In this document: positions 44,287 through 52,426 of the stretch, piece by piece
Layout of the letters: each line of letters begins with the position of its first letter
Position numbering within the stretch: position 1 is the first letter of the stretch
Source: Kiritimatiellia bacterium
Lineage (GTDB): Bacteria; Verrucomicrobiota; Kiritimatiellia; JAFGHX01
Length of the DNA stretch: 59,736 bases
Reading direction: 5' to 3'
Assembly: GCA_016929905.1 (NCBI GenBank)
Contig: JAFGHX010000256.1
Span: forward strand, 1-59,736
Made by a program: the position numbers and the translations under genes
Notes under the pieces: generated by a model
The model's input: only the letters and a program-made list of their open reading frames with translations
Told to the model about the DNA's origin: nothing
Databases searched by the model: none

Positions 44287-47200
44287 CTACGCTTCCTCGA
44301 ACCCGAACGTGTCGAAGCGCAGCGTGCGGCAGTTCTCGGTGACGTCACGAATTGTCTTCTCTGTCGCCCCGTCCGGCAGCTCGGCCTGGATTTCCAACGT
44401 CACCTCGACATTGGCTCCGACATGCTTCGACAGATGCTGAATGACTTCGTCGGCGATGCGGCTGGCATCCCGGCCGACTCGCAGCGAGTCAAGCTGTACC
44501 GCCCCGTGGAACCGTCGGTAGCTGGCTGCGACCGGATGCGGAGGCGTCCCCGTATCGGTTCCACCCGTTGTATCCGTCCCAGTCGTCTCTCCCTGTTCCC
44601 CGGTGCGCTCGGTTCCCGCGCCCGTTTCTGAGCCGTCTCCGGCCCTCGCCTTGGCAGCTTCGGCGTCGTGACGTTGCTGCGCGGCTGCCAAGTCCGGCTT
44701 CACGACAAGCGACCCGCCCTCACACTGAACGGCGGCCGCGCCGCCACCCACGAGCCCCAGATAACGGCCGTCGGCATCCTTGGACTGCGCATAGGCAAAT
44801 GTCTCCGATTGCCATGTCAACAGCGTTACCCCTTCCCGAATGGCTGCGATCAGGACATCCGAATCGCGCAAGCGGGGAAGGTACAGATAGGTTGCGAAGT
44901 CCTCGACAAGTTGCTTCACGGGTACGTCGTTTCCGCGCCATAGCGGCACCCGGTCGAGCTCAAGGCGCAGTCGCACTCCGCCCATCTGGACGAGAAGCAT
45001 CTCCTCGCCTTTCAGTTTCTTCGAGGCACGCAGCGCCAGGGAGTCCGAGCCCTGTAACCGGATTTCAGTCCATTCGAGCGATCCCTTGGGGTCCGGCTGA
45101 TTCGGCACAAGAAGCCATTGATAGGACTCCGGTATGCGAACGCTTACCGTGTCGTCCGCGTTCTTGCGCTTCGTATCCGCTTGCTTCGACTGGAACGGAT
45201 CAAGATTGAGTTGTTCCCGCTCGTCCCAGATGGACTTCCATGACAGGAACTGCCGGATGGCGGTCTGGAGGTCCTTGAGGCGACTCGCGTCACCCGCCAG
45301 GAACACCAGTGTGTTCTTGTACGACCGGGGGCTGTTGCCACGATGATCGAGGATGGCCTGCGCCTCCGTCCTCGCGGCGCTGTCTGCCTGGCTCTTGCTG
45401 TGGGCGTGCTCCGGCCCGAGAACAACCAGGCGGGCCTCGTGCTCGTCGGGGATGTCGCTGGCGGTCACGCAGGCATGCACGCGCTGAAAATCGCCTCGGC
45501 TCCGTGCTTCATCCCGCAGTCGGCGAACGATCTCATCCTGCACATCGTGCTCCTGGAGCTGGTTCGCCCGGTCCTCGGCCAAGCGCGTGACCGTGGGCTG
45601 GGTCGAATACCAGTACCGGCTGCCATCGACGTACAAGTAGGTCGCCCGGTCCGTGAGCCGCCGGATCGCGTCGCCGAACGTCGCCACGGTCTCGCCCGGC
45701 TGCACGCAGCCCAGCTTGACCTGCCGGTCGTCGATGCCTCGGTTGGCGGCCCGTTGGGTGGGGGCGGACCCCACGTAGATCGTTCGCGCCACGCGGCGGC
45801 AGGCCGAATAGCGACCGAGATTGGGTGCATCCCGGTCGAGCCTGAGCGGCAGGGAGTGTTCCCCGTCCACGTCCTTGGCGATCACCGGCGTCCACTGATC
45901 GTCGAGATAGCGGGTCAGCTCGAACTGAACCCCCGGGTCGTCGATGGGAATCGTCGCCGGCATGATGAGCAGGTTGCCGTCGTTGCGCTCCCACAGGGAA
46001 TGGATCACCGCCGCCATCAGCCGTAGCACGCCGCGCGTGCGCTGGAACTTGTCCAACGTGGACCAGTCGTTGTACAGGCGGTCGAAGAGTTCCGGGTGGA
46101 TCGGATAGGCCAGCTTGATCCGCCGTTCGTACTCGGCCTCGCGGCATTCGGAGGGAAACTCATTGTGCTGCGAACCGTACATCTCCACGAAGGCGCGGGC
46201 GACGGCGTCACGCGCCACGAAGGCCTGCTTGTCGAGTAGCGGTTCGAACAGACGGCGGCGCACGATTTCGAATCCCTCGTCCGGGCTTGCCGGACGCCAG
46301 CTCGATTCGACGCGGCCGATGGCGTTCTTGAGCCGGGCCAGGGCGCGTTGGCCCCATTCGCCGCCGATCTCGTTGTCCGACGCTGGGATGCTGACCACCA
46401 GCAACGTCTTCTTGGCCGCCTTGGCCGCCTCGCTGAGGGCTTGGGCAAACGTGAACTGCGTGTCAAAGGTCCCAGCCGGAAGCACGCTGCCCTCGTGAAG
46501 CTGCCGGGCATAGGCCACCCATTCGTCGATCAGGACCAGGCAGGGCGAGAACTTGTTGAAAAGTTCCTTCATCTTGTCGCCGGGGTTCGTGGCCTTCTCG
46601 TCGTCGGCGCGGACCATCTCGTAACCGGCCTTGCCGCCCAGTTGCCAGGCGATCTCACCCCAGATCGTGCGGATGACCGTTCCGTCGTCCTTGGTGCTCG
46701 GGTTGCCCGGCGACACCTTGGTGCCAACCACGATGGCCCGGTTGACGTTCTGCGCCACCGCGCACCCAGCGTCCTTCAGCACCTGTTCGGCGCCCGGGAG
46801 TTCCGATGTAGACGTGCCGGAGAAGAGGTGATAGAGCGCCAGCATGCTGTGCGTCTTGCCGCCGCCGAAATTCGTCTGCAGCTCGACCACCGGGTCGCCG
46901 CCCTGGCCGCCGATGCGACGCACGCCGTTGCTCAGGAGTTTCTGCAGCCCCTCGGTGATGAAGGTGCGACGGAAGAATTCGGTGGGATGCTGGTATTCCG
47001 ATGCCGCTTCCTTCAAGTAGACCTGCCAGAGGTCCGCCGCAAACTCGGCCTGCTGGTACTTGCCGCTCGCCACGTCGCGGTGCGGGGTAACGACCTCGCG
47101 CCAGGGCTTGAGGCCGGCCTGCGGGTTGCCCTCGGTCGGAGCTACGGCATGTTTGCGCATTTCTCCCCGGCGCTGCTCGTCGAATCGGACGCGCAGGAGC

Positions 47201-47643
47201 GCCATCTTCTGCTCTTGCAGTTCTTTGGCCTCGGGGGCAGAGATGGCGGTGAGCAGGCGGCCGATGCTGTCCAGCGCCCGGTAGGCATCGTCGCTGCTGA
47301 AGGGCGTCTGGTGCGCCCAGCGGTTGCGCACATCCCGCAGTTCGCTCACCAGCGACCGTTCGGTATGCCCAAGCGTGTTGCGGAAGACCGCGTTCCACTG
47401 ATCCCACATCACCGTCAGGAGATTGTGGGTGTCCCAGTTGAGTTCGCCTTTCTTGGCCGCCTTCACCCCGCCGCCTGCCTGTCCGCGGGACGCAGGCAGG
47501 CGATCCTCGCGGAGGGTCTTGGCGACCTCGTCCTGCCACTGGTCCCCGTGAACGGCCTGCATCTCCCGCTCCACGAAGGGACACAGGCCCTTGTTGAGAA
47601 GCTCCAGCGCCTCTCCGACTCTGCCGTGATTGCTCTTAGCCAT
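44287..47643 (-). CDS. Swt1-HEPN/DUF499 ATPase of a defence cluster
   Basis: A 1118-residue protein that looks intact. Residues 1-130 match the Swt1-type HEPN domain (LRDVRNRWAHQTPFSSDDAY carries an RNxxxH-like core, RNRWAH). The DUF499 ATPase follows, with P-loop TNFGGGKTHSML near residue 265 and Walker B CLVLIDEWVAYA near 370. A Ser/Gly/Thr-rich linker (about 1020-1055) precedes a C-terminal domain. Proteins of this type occur beside DUF1156 methylases and SNF2 helicases in antiviral clusters. Here both partners survive only as fragments, so the ATPase is an orphan. Start ATG 47643. Confidence 0.82.
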   Translation of the reverse strand: MAKSNHGRVGEALELLNKGLCPFVEREMQAVHGDQWQDEVAKTLREDRLPASRGQAGGGVKAAKKGELNWDTHNLLTVMWDQWNAVFRNTLGHTERSLVSELRDVRNRWAHQTPFSSDDAYRALDSIGRLLTAISAPEAKELQEQKMALLRVRFDEQRRGEMRKHAVAPTEGNPQAGLKPWREVVTPHRDVASGKYQQAEFAADLWQVYLKEAASEYQHPTEFFRRTFITEGLQKLLSNGVRRIGGQGGDPVVELQTNFGGGKTHSMLALYHLFSGTSTSELPGAEQVLKDAGCAVAQNVNRAIVVGTKVSPGNPSTKDDGTVIRTIWGEIAWQLGGKAGYEMVRADDEKATNPGDKMKELFNKFSPCLVLIDEWVAYARQLHEGSVLPAGTFDTQFTFAQALSEAAKAAKKTLLVVSIPASDNEIGGEWGQRALARLKNAIGRVESSWRPASPDEGFEIVRRRLFEPLLDKQAFVARDAVARAFVEMYGSQHNEFPSECREAEYERRIKLAYPIHPELFDRLYNDWSTLDKFQRTRGVLRLMAAVIHSLWERNDGNLLIMPATIPIDDPGVQFELTRYLDDQWTPVIAKDVDGEHSLPLRLDRDAPNLGRYSACRRVARTIYVGSAPTQRAANRGIDDRQVKLGCVQPGETVATFGDAIRRLTDRATYLYVDGSRYWYSTQPTVTRLAEDRANQLQEHDVQDEIVRRLRDEARSRGDFQRVHACVTASDIPDEHEARLVVLGPEHAHSKSQADSAARTEAQAILDHRGNSPRSYKNTLVFLAGDASRLKDLQTAIRQFLSWKSIWDEREQLNLDPFQSKQADTKRKNADDTVSVRIPESYQWLLVPNQPDPKGSLEWTEIRLQGSDSLALRASKKLKGEEMLLVQMGGVRLRLELDRVPLWRGNDVPVKQLVEDFATYLYLPRLRDSDVLIAAIREGVTLLTWQSETFAYAQSKDADGRYLGLVGGGAAAVQCEGGSLVVKPDLAAAQQRHDAEAAKARAGDGSETGAGTERTGEQGETTGTDTTGGTDTGTPPHPVAASYRRFHGAVQLDSLRVGRDASRIADEVIQHLSKHVGANVEVTLEIQAELPDGATEKTIRDVTENCRTLRFDTFGFEEA

Positions 47644-47763
47644 GATTTTCCTCGCTTGATGCCATTTTGGCGCCGGCGTAACCGCACGGATTTAGTTTGT
47701 TGCAGCGCTTGTCCTGACAACAACTTGCAAGCCTATCACAAACTAAACCAGCCATCGCCAAGC

Positions 47764-49458
47764 TCATTTCTGCTCCCGGTTAGTTTGTGGGCGGCGGATG
47801 CTCCAACGGGCTCCCTTGCCGCGGGCACTGCCGGTGTTCTGAATCAGCCCGCGCCTGTGCGCCAGGTCGAAGGTCAGGTTCCGAATCTTCGCCCGTTTCT
47901 GTTCATCCGTCAGCACATCCGGCAACTTCTCCATGAACAGTTCATTGATCACTTCCGGCGAGACGGGGCCATGCTCCCGGATCAACTCCAACAGCAGATC
48001 GCGGTAGTACCGGTTGTCGAACCCTCGTTTTCGAATGTGTTGCGCCTGGTCTCCTGTCACGGCTGCGATCTTGCCGGAAACCACGAGGTTGGGAAAACGC
48101 CCTTCGATCAATCCGGCTCGCCGCAGGCGCACGGCGTCGTCTTTCTCGATCCGGATGCCCTTCTGAATCTTATCCAACAGCACCACCGACATCAGGTCCA
48201 GATCGGCCCTCTCCATGAGAAGCCGGGTGTAGCGCTCGTCCAGGATTCTACCGCGAATGGTCACGACGACACGGCCGGGGTCGCTCAGATCATAGTCCGG
48301 CATGGGAAAGAAACGCTTGGCCTGCGTGGTAAACATCCTCTTGATGCCTCCGCCTTGCGTGTCAATCATGTTCAGGTTCACCATCGCTTCGGCCAGGAAA
48401 GGGTTTCTGTAGACCTCGGGCGGCGAGTCCTGGAGGATAACCGACTCAACCGATCCGGGCAGAAAGGATCCCTGGTTGGTGAACACCAGCCGATCGGGGA
48501 ACTCCACCACATTGATCCGGGCGTTCATGCCGTAGTCTTGATGGGCGATACAGTTGTGGAGTGCCTCGCGGAGCACCCAGGTGTCATATTGCAACAGTTC
48601 CACCGGGAACAGCGTGCCGCTTGGCAAGGCGCGAACCGTCAGATTGCGGACCTTTCCCGCCAGGTTCCCGGCCCACAGGATCGCTGGCGGTCCGAAGTGC
48701 TCGTAGTCCTGTTCCCGGTTGCCCGCATCCTTCAGGAACCAGGAAAGGCGGGAAACCGCCGGCGACAGCAGGGGCGACGACTCGTCCTTGCCCAGCAGGA
48801 TCAACGCTGCATGGGTGATCTGCCCGCGAATCGTTACCTTCGCTTTGTTAAGAAACGTGGCATCGTCCCACCCTTCCAGATCGGCGGCCTTCGCCGGAAA
48901 CTTGACCTTGTACTCCCGCCGTGCTTTTTCGATGGCCGCCGGATCGAGGTCATCCAGTGTCGCCCGTTCGCATAACTGCGCCGTCCAGTCGGCGCGTCTT
49001 GACCAGATAGCGCGTTCCTTCTCGGGATGTTTGGATAGTGCGGTCTTGCTGGAGCCGACCCGGATAAACGCTTCCCCGTAGAACTTGACAGGTCTGTCGA
49101 AGGCGGGATTGACGGTGAACAAGACGACATGCTTGCCGCCGACCGTGCCGACAAAATGCTCGAACCCCACGTTCGGCTGCAGCCCCACCGCCAGCCAGAT
49201 AAGCAATGGCTGGTTGCCCTTCGCCTTGGCATGCTCAGGGTTGAAATCAGTCCCAACCACGGCATGTGTTACATCTTGGATGCCGAACACCAGATATCCC
49301 TTCGGCTTACCGTGAACCGCCGCCGCGTTCGCCAGTGCCGAAAGATACTCCCCGATCTCCTGCGGCTCATAACGGTTGGCCTTGAACTCAAGCCATTCCG
49401 TCTCCTGCGGTTCTGCCCGCAGCCGTTCGATCAGGGCATGGAGCTCCGGTCCCGTCAT
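47764..49458 (-). CDS. AlbA_2/Schlafen-type protein with ATPase domain
   Basis: A 564-residue protein. Residues about 15-130 form the AlbA_2 (Schlafen AAA_4-like) domain: ETEWLEFKANRYEPQEIGEY, then GYLVFGIQD. A HATPase_c_4 domain spans about 280-430 with the N-box VLREALHNCIAHQDY and the GGGIKRMF loop. The C-terminus is winged-helix-like. ATG 49458 overlaps the stop of the DUF1156 fragment upstream (ATGA), showing the original operon order. Such proteins are common in defence islands; the molecular role is not established. Confidence 0.8.
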   Translation of the reverse strand: MTGPELHALIERLRAEPQETEWLEFKANRYEPQEIGEYLSALANAAAVHGKPKGYLVFGIQDVTHAVVGTDFNPEHAKAKGNQPLLIWLAVGLQPNVGFEHFVGTVGGKHVVLFTVNPAFDRPVKFYGEAFIRVGSSKTALSKHPEKERAIWSRRADWTAQLCERATLDDLDPAAIEKARREYKVKFPAKAADLEGWDDATFLNKAKVTIRGQITHAALILLGKDESSPLLSPAVSRLSWFLKDAGNREQDYEHFGPPAILWAGNLAGKVRNLTVRALPSGTLFPVELLQYDTWVLREALHNCIAHQDYGMNARINVVEFPDRLVFTNQGSFLPGSVESVILQDSPPEVYRNPFLAEAMVNLNMIDTQGGGIKRMFTTQAKRFFPMPDYDLSDPGRVVVTIRGRILDERYTRLLMERADLDLMSVVLLDKIQKGIRIEKDDAVRLRRAGLIEGRFPNLVVSGKIAAVTGDQAQHIRKRGFDNRYYRDLLLELIREHGPVSPEVINELFMEKLPDVLTDEQKRAKIRNLTFDLAHRRGLIQNTGSARGKGARWSIRRPQTNREQK

Positions 49459-50008
49459 AACAATTCTCCCTGCGTCACGCTCGGCGCGGCCTGCGCCAGG
49501 CGTGTCAACTCCGGCCAGGCCAAGACGAGGCTGTTGTAAGCGAGCGCCTCGCCTGACCAGCCCTTCTTCTCACAGACCTTGTGAAGGCGGTAAGACAGTT
49601 CCCGTGCCGTCTCGCCGAGTCCGCCGCTGAGCTTTCGGAGCAGTGCCGCCGCACCGCTTTCGCCGTGCTGATCGAGAGCGCGGATCAGGTGCTGGGTTGC
49701 CTCCCAGACGGTCCTGCGGTCGTCCGTCAATGGGTCCCAATCCTCGGGCAGTTCCGTGCGCTTCATCAGCCGGACTTTGCCGCCGCGTGCCGCCACGATG
49801 CCCGCCTGGACGAGTCCGTTGACAGCGGTGTTCTTCGCCCGTGAGAGAGTCTCCGCAACGCCGAACTCGCCATCCTCCATGCCGTACTGGTCGAACCACG
49901 CCAGTGCCCAGCGGGTGTCGGCGTCGAACTCCGCCTCCTGTTCGGCCAGCACCTCGTCGAGTGTCTGGTTGATCAGTGCCAATGCGGTGCGCACCGACAT
50001 GGCGTTGG
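49455..50008 (-). pseudogene. 3' fragment of a DUF1156 DNA methylase gene
   Basis: The frame NAMSVRTALALINQTLDEVL, FDADTRWALAWFDQYGMEDG, ELPEDWDPLTDDRRTVWEAT, LAYNSLVLAWPEL is the C-terminal 180 residues of DUF1156 methylases. The methylase core is missing; at about 50008 the sequence switches to a transposase remnant in another frame. It lies upstream of, and overlaps, the AlbA_2 gene. Confidence 0.78.
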
Positions 50009-50325
50009 CCCCAGGAGGAGAAGGGTATGTAGGTGGTGAGTGCGCGTATGTGCTGGAAGAAGGTTTCGCGCGTGGGCAAGGTAGCCCGGATGAGCCGATA
50101 GGCGTCGTCGCAGAAGGTCAGGAAGCTGTGGAAGAGGAAGGCCAGGATGTTGAGGGTGGCCAGCACGGATGAAAGGTGCTGCTTGCCGTGGCCGAAGTTG
50201 TGCTTCAGATGGCAGCCCCGCCTCTTGAGCGTGTTGTTGTTTTCATTCTCAATCTTCCATCGGGCGCGTCCGGCAGCGACGATGCCGGCCACGTTGTTGT
50301 CGGTAATGTTCCAATCGGTGATTGT
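50008..50325 (-). mobile_element. transposase remnant
   Basis: The frame TITDWNITDNNVAGIVAAGR, then ARWKIENENNNTLKRRGCHL, KHNFGHGKQHLSSVLATLNI and IRALTTYIPFSSW is the C-terminal end of a DDE-type transposase. Its N-terminal three quarters are absent. It is flanked by the DUF1156 fragment on one side and a truncated ATPase gene on the other, so insertion followed by deletion probably destroyed both. No terminal inverted repeats were recognised. Confidence 0.72.
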
Positions 50326-51044
50326 ATCCCGACGGGAAGCCCGAGCGTCGCGAGTTCGACGAGCCCGCGGTGCTGATCCCCGACCTGGTTGAGCAATGGC
50401 TGAAGGACAAGCTGCCCAACGTGTTTGACCGGGACCGGGCGCATCGACAGGAACGCCCCGCCTTGCCGTTCGAGATGATCCGGGAGGCCGTGGCGAACGC
50501 CCTCATCCATCGGGACTACGATATTGACGGAGCCAAGTGCCAGATCGTGGTCACGGGCGACACCGTGACGGTTCAGAGCCCCGGCGGACCTCCGCCGCCC
50601 ATCACCTTGAAGCAGCTCCAGGATTTCAGTGCGCCCATGCTGAGCCGGAACCCCGAACTCCATTTCGTGTTTGCGCGTATGGGCATGGCGGAAGAGCAGG
50701 GCCTCGGTCTTGCTTCGCTGAAGAATCGGGCCAAAGAACTGGGGCTTCCTCCTCCACGTTATAGCTGGAAGGAGCCCTACCTCTCGCTGACGTTGTACCT
50801 GTCTATGGAGGCTACCGTTCGGACTCTGGACGAAGAGACTCTGGATTCGTTGAACAAGTCGGAACGAAGGGGATGGGAATGGGTTGCTGCGGCACACGGC
50901 CCTGTAGGCTCGCAGGAATATGCAGAAGCGATGGGTGTTTCCAAACGGACGGCGCAGTACCATCTCACGCATTTCGCCAAGCTCGGATTGGTGACGCCGT
51001 TGGAAACCGGACCGGCAACGCGATATGAGATGGCTCGGAGGTGA
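50322..51044 (+). pseudogene. 5'-truncated HATPase_c_4/winged-helix gene
   Basis: The frame begins abruptly at the transposase remnant and gives KPERREFDEPAVLIPDLVEQ, then the N-box MIREAVANALIHRDY, the loop GMAEEQGLGLASLKNRAKEL, and a winged helix GVSKRTAQYHLTHFAKLGLV. This is the rear part of an AlbA_2-type protein; the N-terminal domain is gone. A TTG at 50322 could serve as start, giving 240 residues, but no ribosome site is seen. Confidence 0.7.
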
Positions 51045-51100
51045 AGGTGACTGATGACCATATTGCGCGAAAAACTGGCCTCCTGAACCAGGAAGAGACC

Positions 51101-51513
51101 ATCACGCAGTCTATCGCGCCGAAATTGCGCGATAGTGCTGGCTCGCACATCGTTTTTCGCTTATCGCGCAATCCATCGCGCAATTCTTGCGCGATAGAGC
51201 AGGCTGTTCGAGCAACTGCCTCCAAAATGGCCCAATTCTGCGAACCAGCCCTCACCGGAAACCGTATCAGGCCAGGAATCCGGCCATTTTGGCCGGATAA
51301 AGGCGATCCACAAGAGGATTCCTGCCCATCCCGCCAAGAATCCCGCCATTTTGGCGGGATAGTGGTCGGACGCGCCGCCTCCTTGGCGGCCCCGTCACGA
51401 ATCGCGACACTTTTCGCGACATTGTGTCGCGAGCGGCGATCCCGCAACGATTGCGGGATCGCGGGCTTTTCACCGGCTCTACCCGGACACGGATCCGGAC
51501 ATCATGTCCGGGT
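51101..51513. repeat. array of seven 33-nt palindromic units with changing sequence
   Basis: Each unit has the layout arm(9), 3 nt, arm(9), 3 nt, inverted arm(9). Second arms and their positions: ATCGCGCCG 51113 (imperfect), ATCGCGCAA 51175, ATCCGGCCA 51278, ATCCCGCCA 51340, TTCGCGACA 51413, ATCCCGCAA 51439, ATCCGGACA 51493. The inverted arms begin at 51125, 51187, 51290, 51352, 51425, 51451 and 51505. First arms lie 12 nt before the second in all but the 51439 unit. Arms differ between units, yet geometry is kept. A degenerate half unit is at 51372-51392. The array fills the gap between a truncated ATPase gene and radC. Confidence 0.85.
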
Positions 51514-51537
51514 AACAGGCGATTCTGAGGGGTGGGC

Positions 51538-52203
51538 ATGAAGACAATCAAGGACATGCCGCCGCACAGCCGGCCACGCGAGAAACTCAAAGAGAGGGGG
51601 CCATCCGCCCTGACAGACGAGGAACTCGTGGCCGCGATCCTGGGCATGGGGACGGCCGGAGTCGATGTGCGCACGATTTCCAGGCAGGTCGCCGCTCTGA
51701 TCCGCGAACACAAGGACGACCTGAGTCTCGACCACCTGCTTGCCGTGCCCGGCATAGGCCTAGCCAAAGCCGGGCAGATCCTCTCGGCCTTTGAACTGGC
51801 GCGCCGGCATCTGCTCAAGGAAACCGTCCGCATTGCCACTGCCGAAGACGTGCTGCCGCTTGTCGCGGACATAGCAGGCAAGCCGCAGGAGCACTTCGTT
51901 TGCCTGTCGCTCAACGGCGCGAACGAGCTTATCGAGAAGCGGATCGTTACCATCGGGCTGGTCGATAAGAGCCCCGTGCATCCGCGCGAGGTCTTCGCGG
52001 ACGCCATCGCGGATCGAGCGGCATCCGTGATTTTTGCCCACAACCATCCAGCGGGGGACCCGAATCCGAGCGATGCGGATTTGCGGATGCACGAGCAGTT
52101 GACCGAAGCCGCGAAGATACTTGGCCTTCGCGTTCTGGATCACGTGATCGTGACTCGCAACCGGCACTTCAGTTTCCAGGCCGCTGGCCTCATCAAAGCG
52201 TGA
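51538..52203 (+). CDS. radC: RadC-family JAB/MPN-domain protein
   Basis: A 221-residue protein of standard length. A helix-hairpin-helix-like segment (VPGIGLAKAGQILSAFELAR) precedes the JAB domain, whose metal motif HNHPAGDPNPSDAD is complete. Despite its name, the family is not shown to act in repair; copies on mobile and defence islands are common. GTG 51532 is possible, but ATG 51538 is preferred after GAGGGGTGG. It closes defence zone 2. Confidence 0.88.
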   Translation: MKTIKDMPPHSRPREKLKERGPSALTDEELVAAILGMGTAGVDVRTISRQVAALIREHKDDLSLDHLLAVPGIGLAKAGQILSAFELARRHLLKETVRIATAEDVLPLVADIAGKPQEHFVCLSLNGANELIEKRIVTIGLVDKSPVHPREVFADAIADRAASVIFAHNHPAGDPNPSDADLRMHEQLTEAAKILGLRVLDHVIVTRNRHFSFQAAGLIKA

Positions 52204-52205
52204 GC

Positions 52206-52345
52206 CGGAACAGCGCCCGGCGCCAATTCCGCCCGGAATTCTTCGAGTCCCTTCTCGATCGCTCGGCGCCCCGCCGCCTTGTCGCCCGAGATCAGATAGA
52301 CCAACGCGCTACTCGTCTCGGAGCCGCCATGACGCCACGTCGACA
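52206..52345 (-). pseudogene. fragment of a secreted alpha-helical toroid gene
   Basis: The minus frame reads SSALVYLISGDKAAGRRAIE, then KGLEEFRAELAPGA. ALVYLxxGD followed by RAI is typical of heparinase/alginate-lyase helical toroids. It ends exactly where radC ends. It may mark the edge of the island insertion into an older polysaccharide gene. Confidence 0.4.
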
Positions 52346-52426
52346 GTGGGGGAATCACTCGTCCGTTCGCTTCCCGGGGCGCCGGACACGAGCGTCGTGG
52401 CCGCCGTTCCTTCGCGCGTCGAGGCC

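Noticed and set aside
50008..50325. complete insertion sequence
   Set aside because: Only the C-terminal end of the transposase remains and no terminal repeats or target duplications were found.
51101..51513. CRISPR array
   Set aside because: The units do not share a repeat sequence, there are no regular spacers, and no cas genes are present.
34915..51513. diversity-generating retroelement, suggested by the changing palindrome arms
   Set aside because: No reverse transcriptase gene or template/variable repeat pair is present, and the changes are not adenine-specific.
51041..51541. 166-codon plus-strand ORF through the palindrome array
   Set aside because: It has no domain, and the best-conserved reading of the palindromes is not in this frame; the DNA fold explains the region better.
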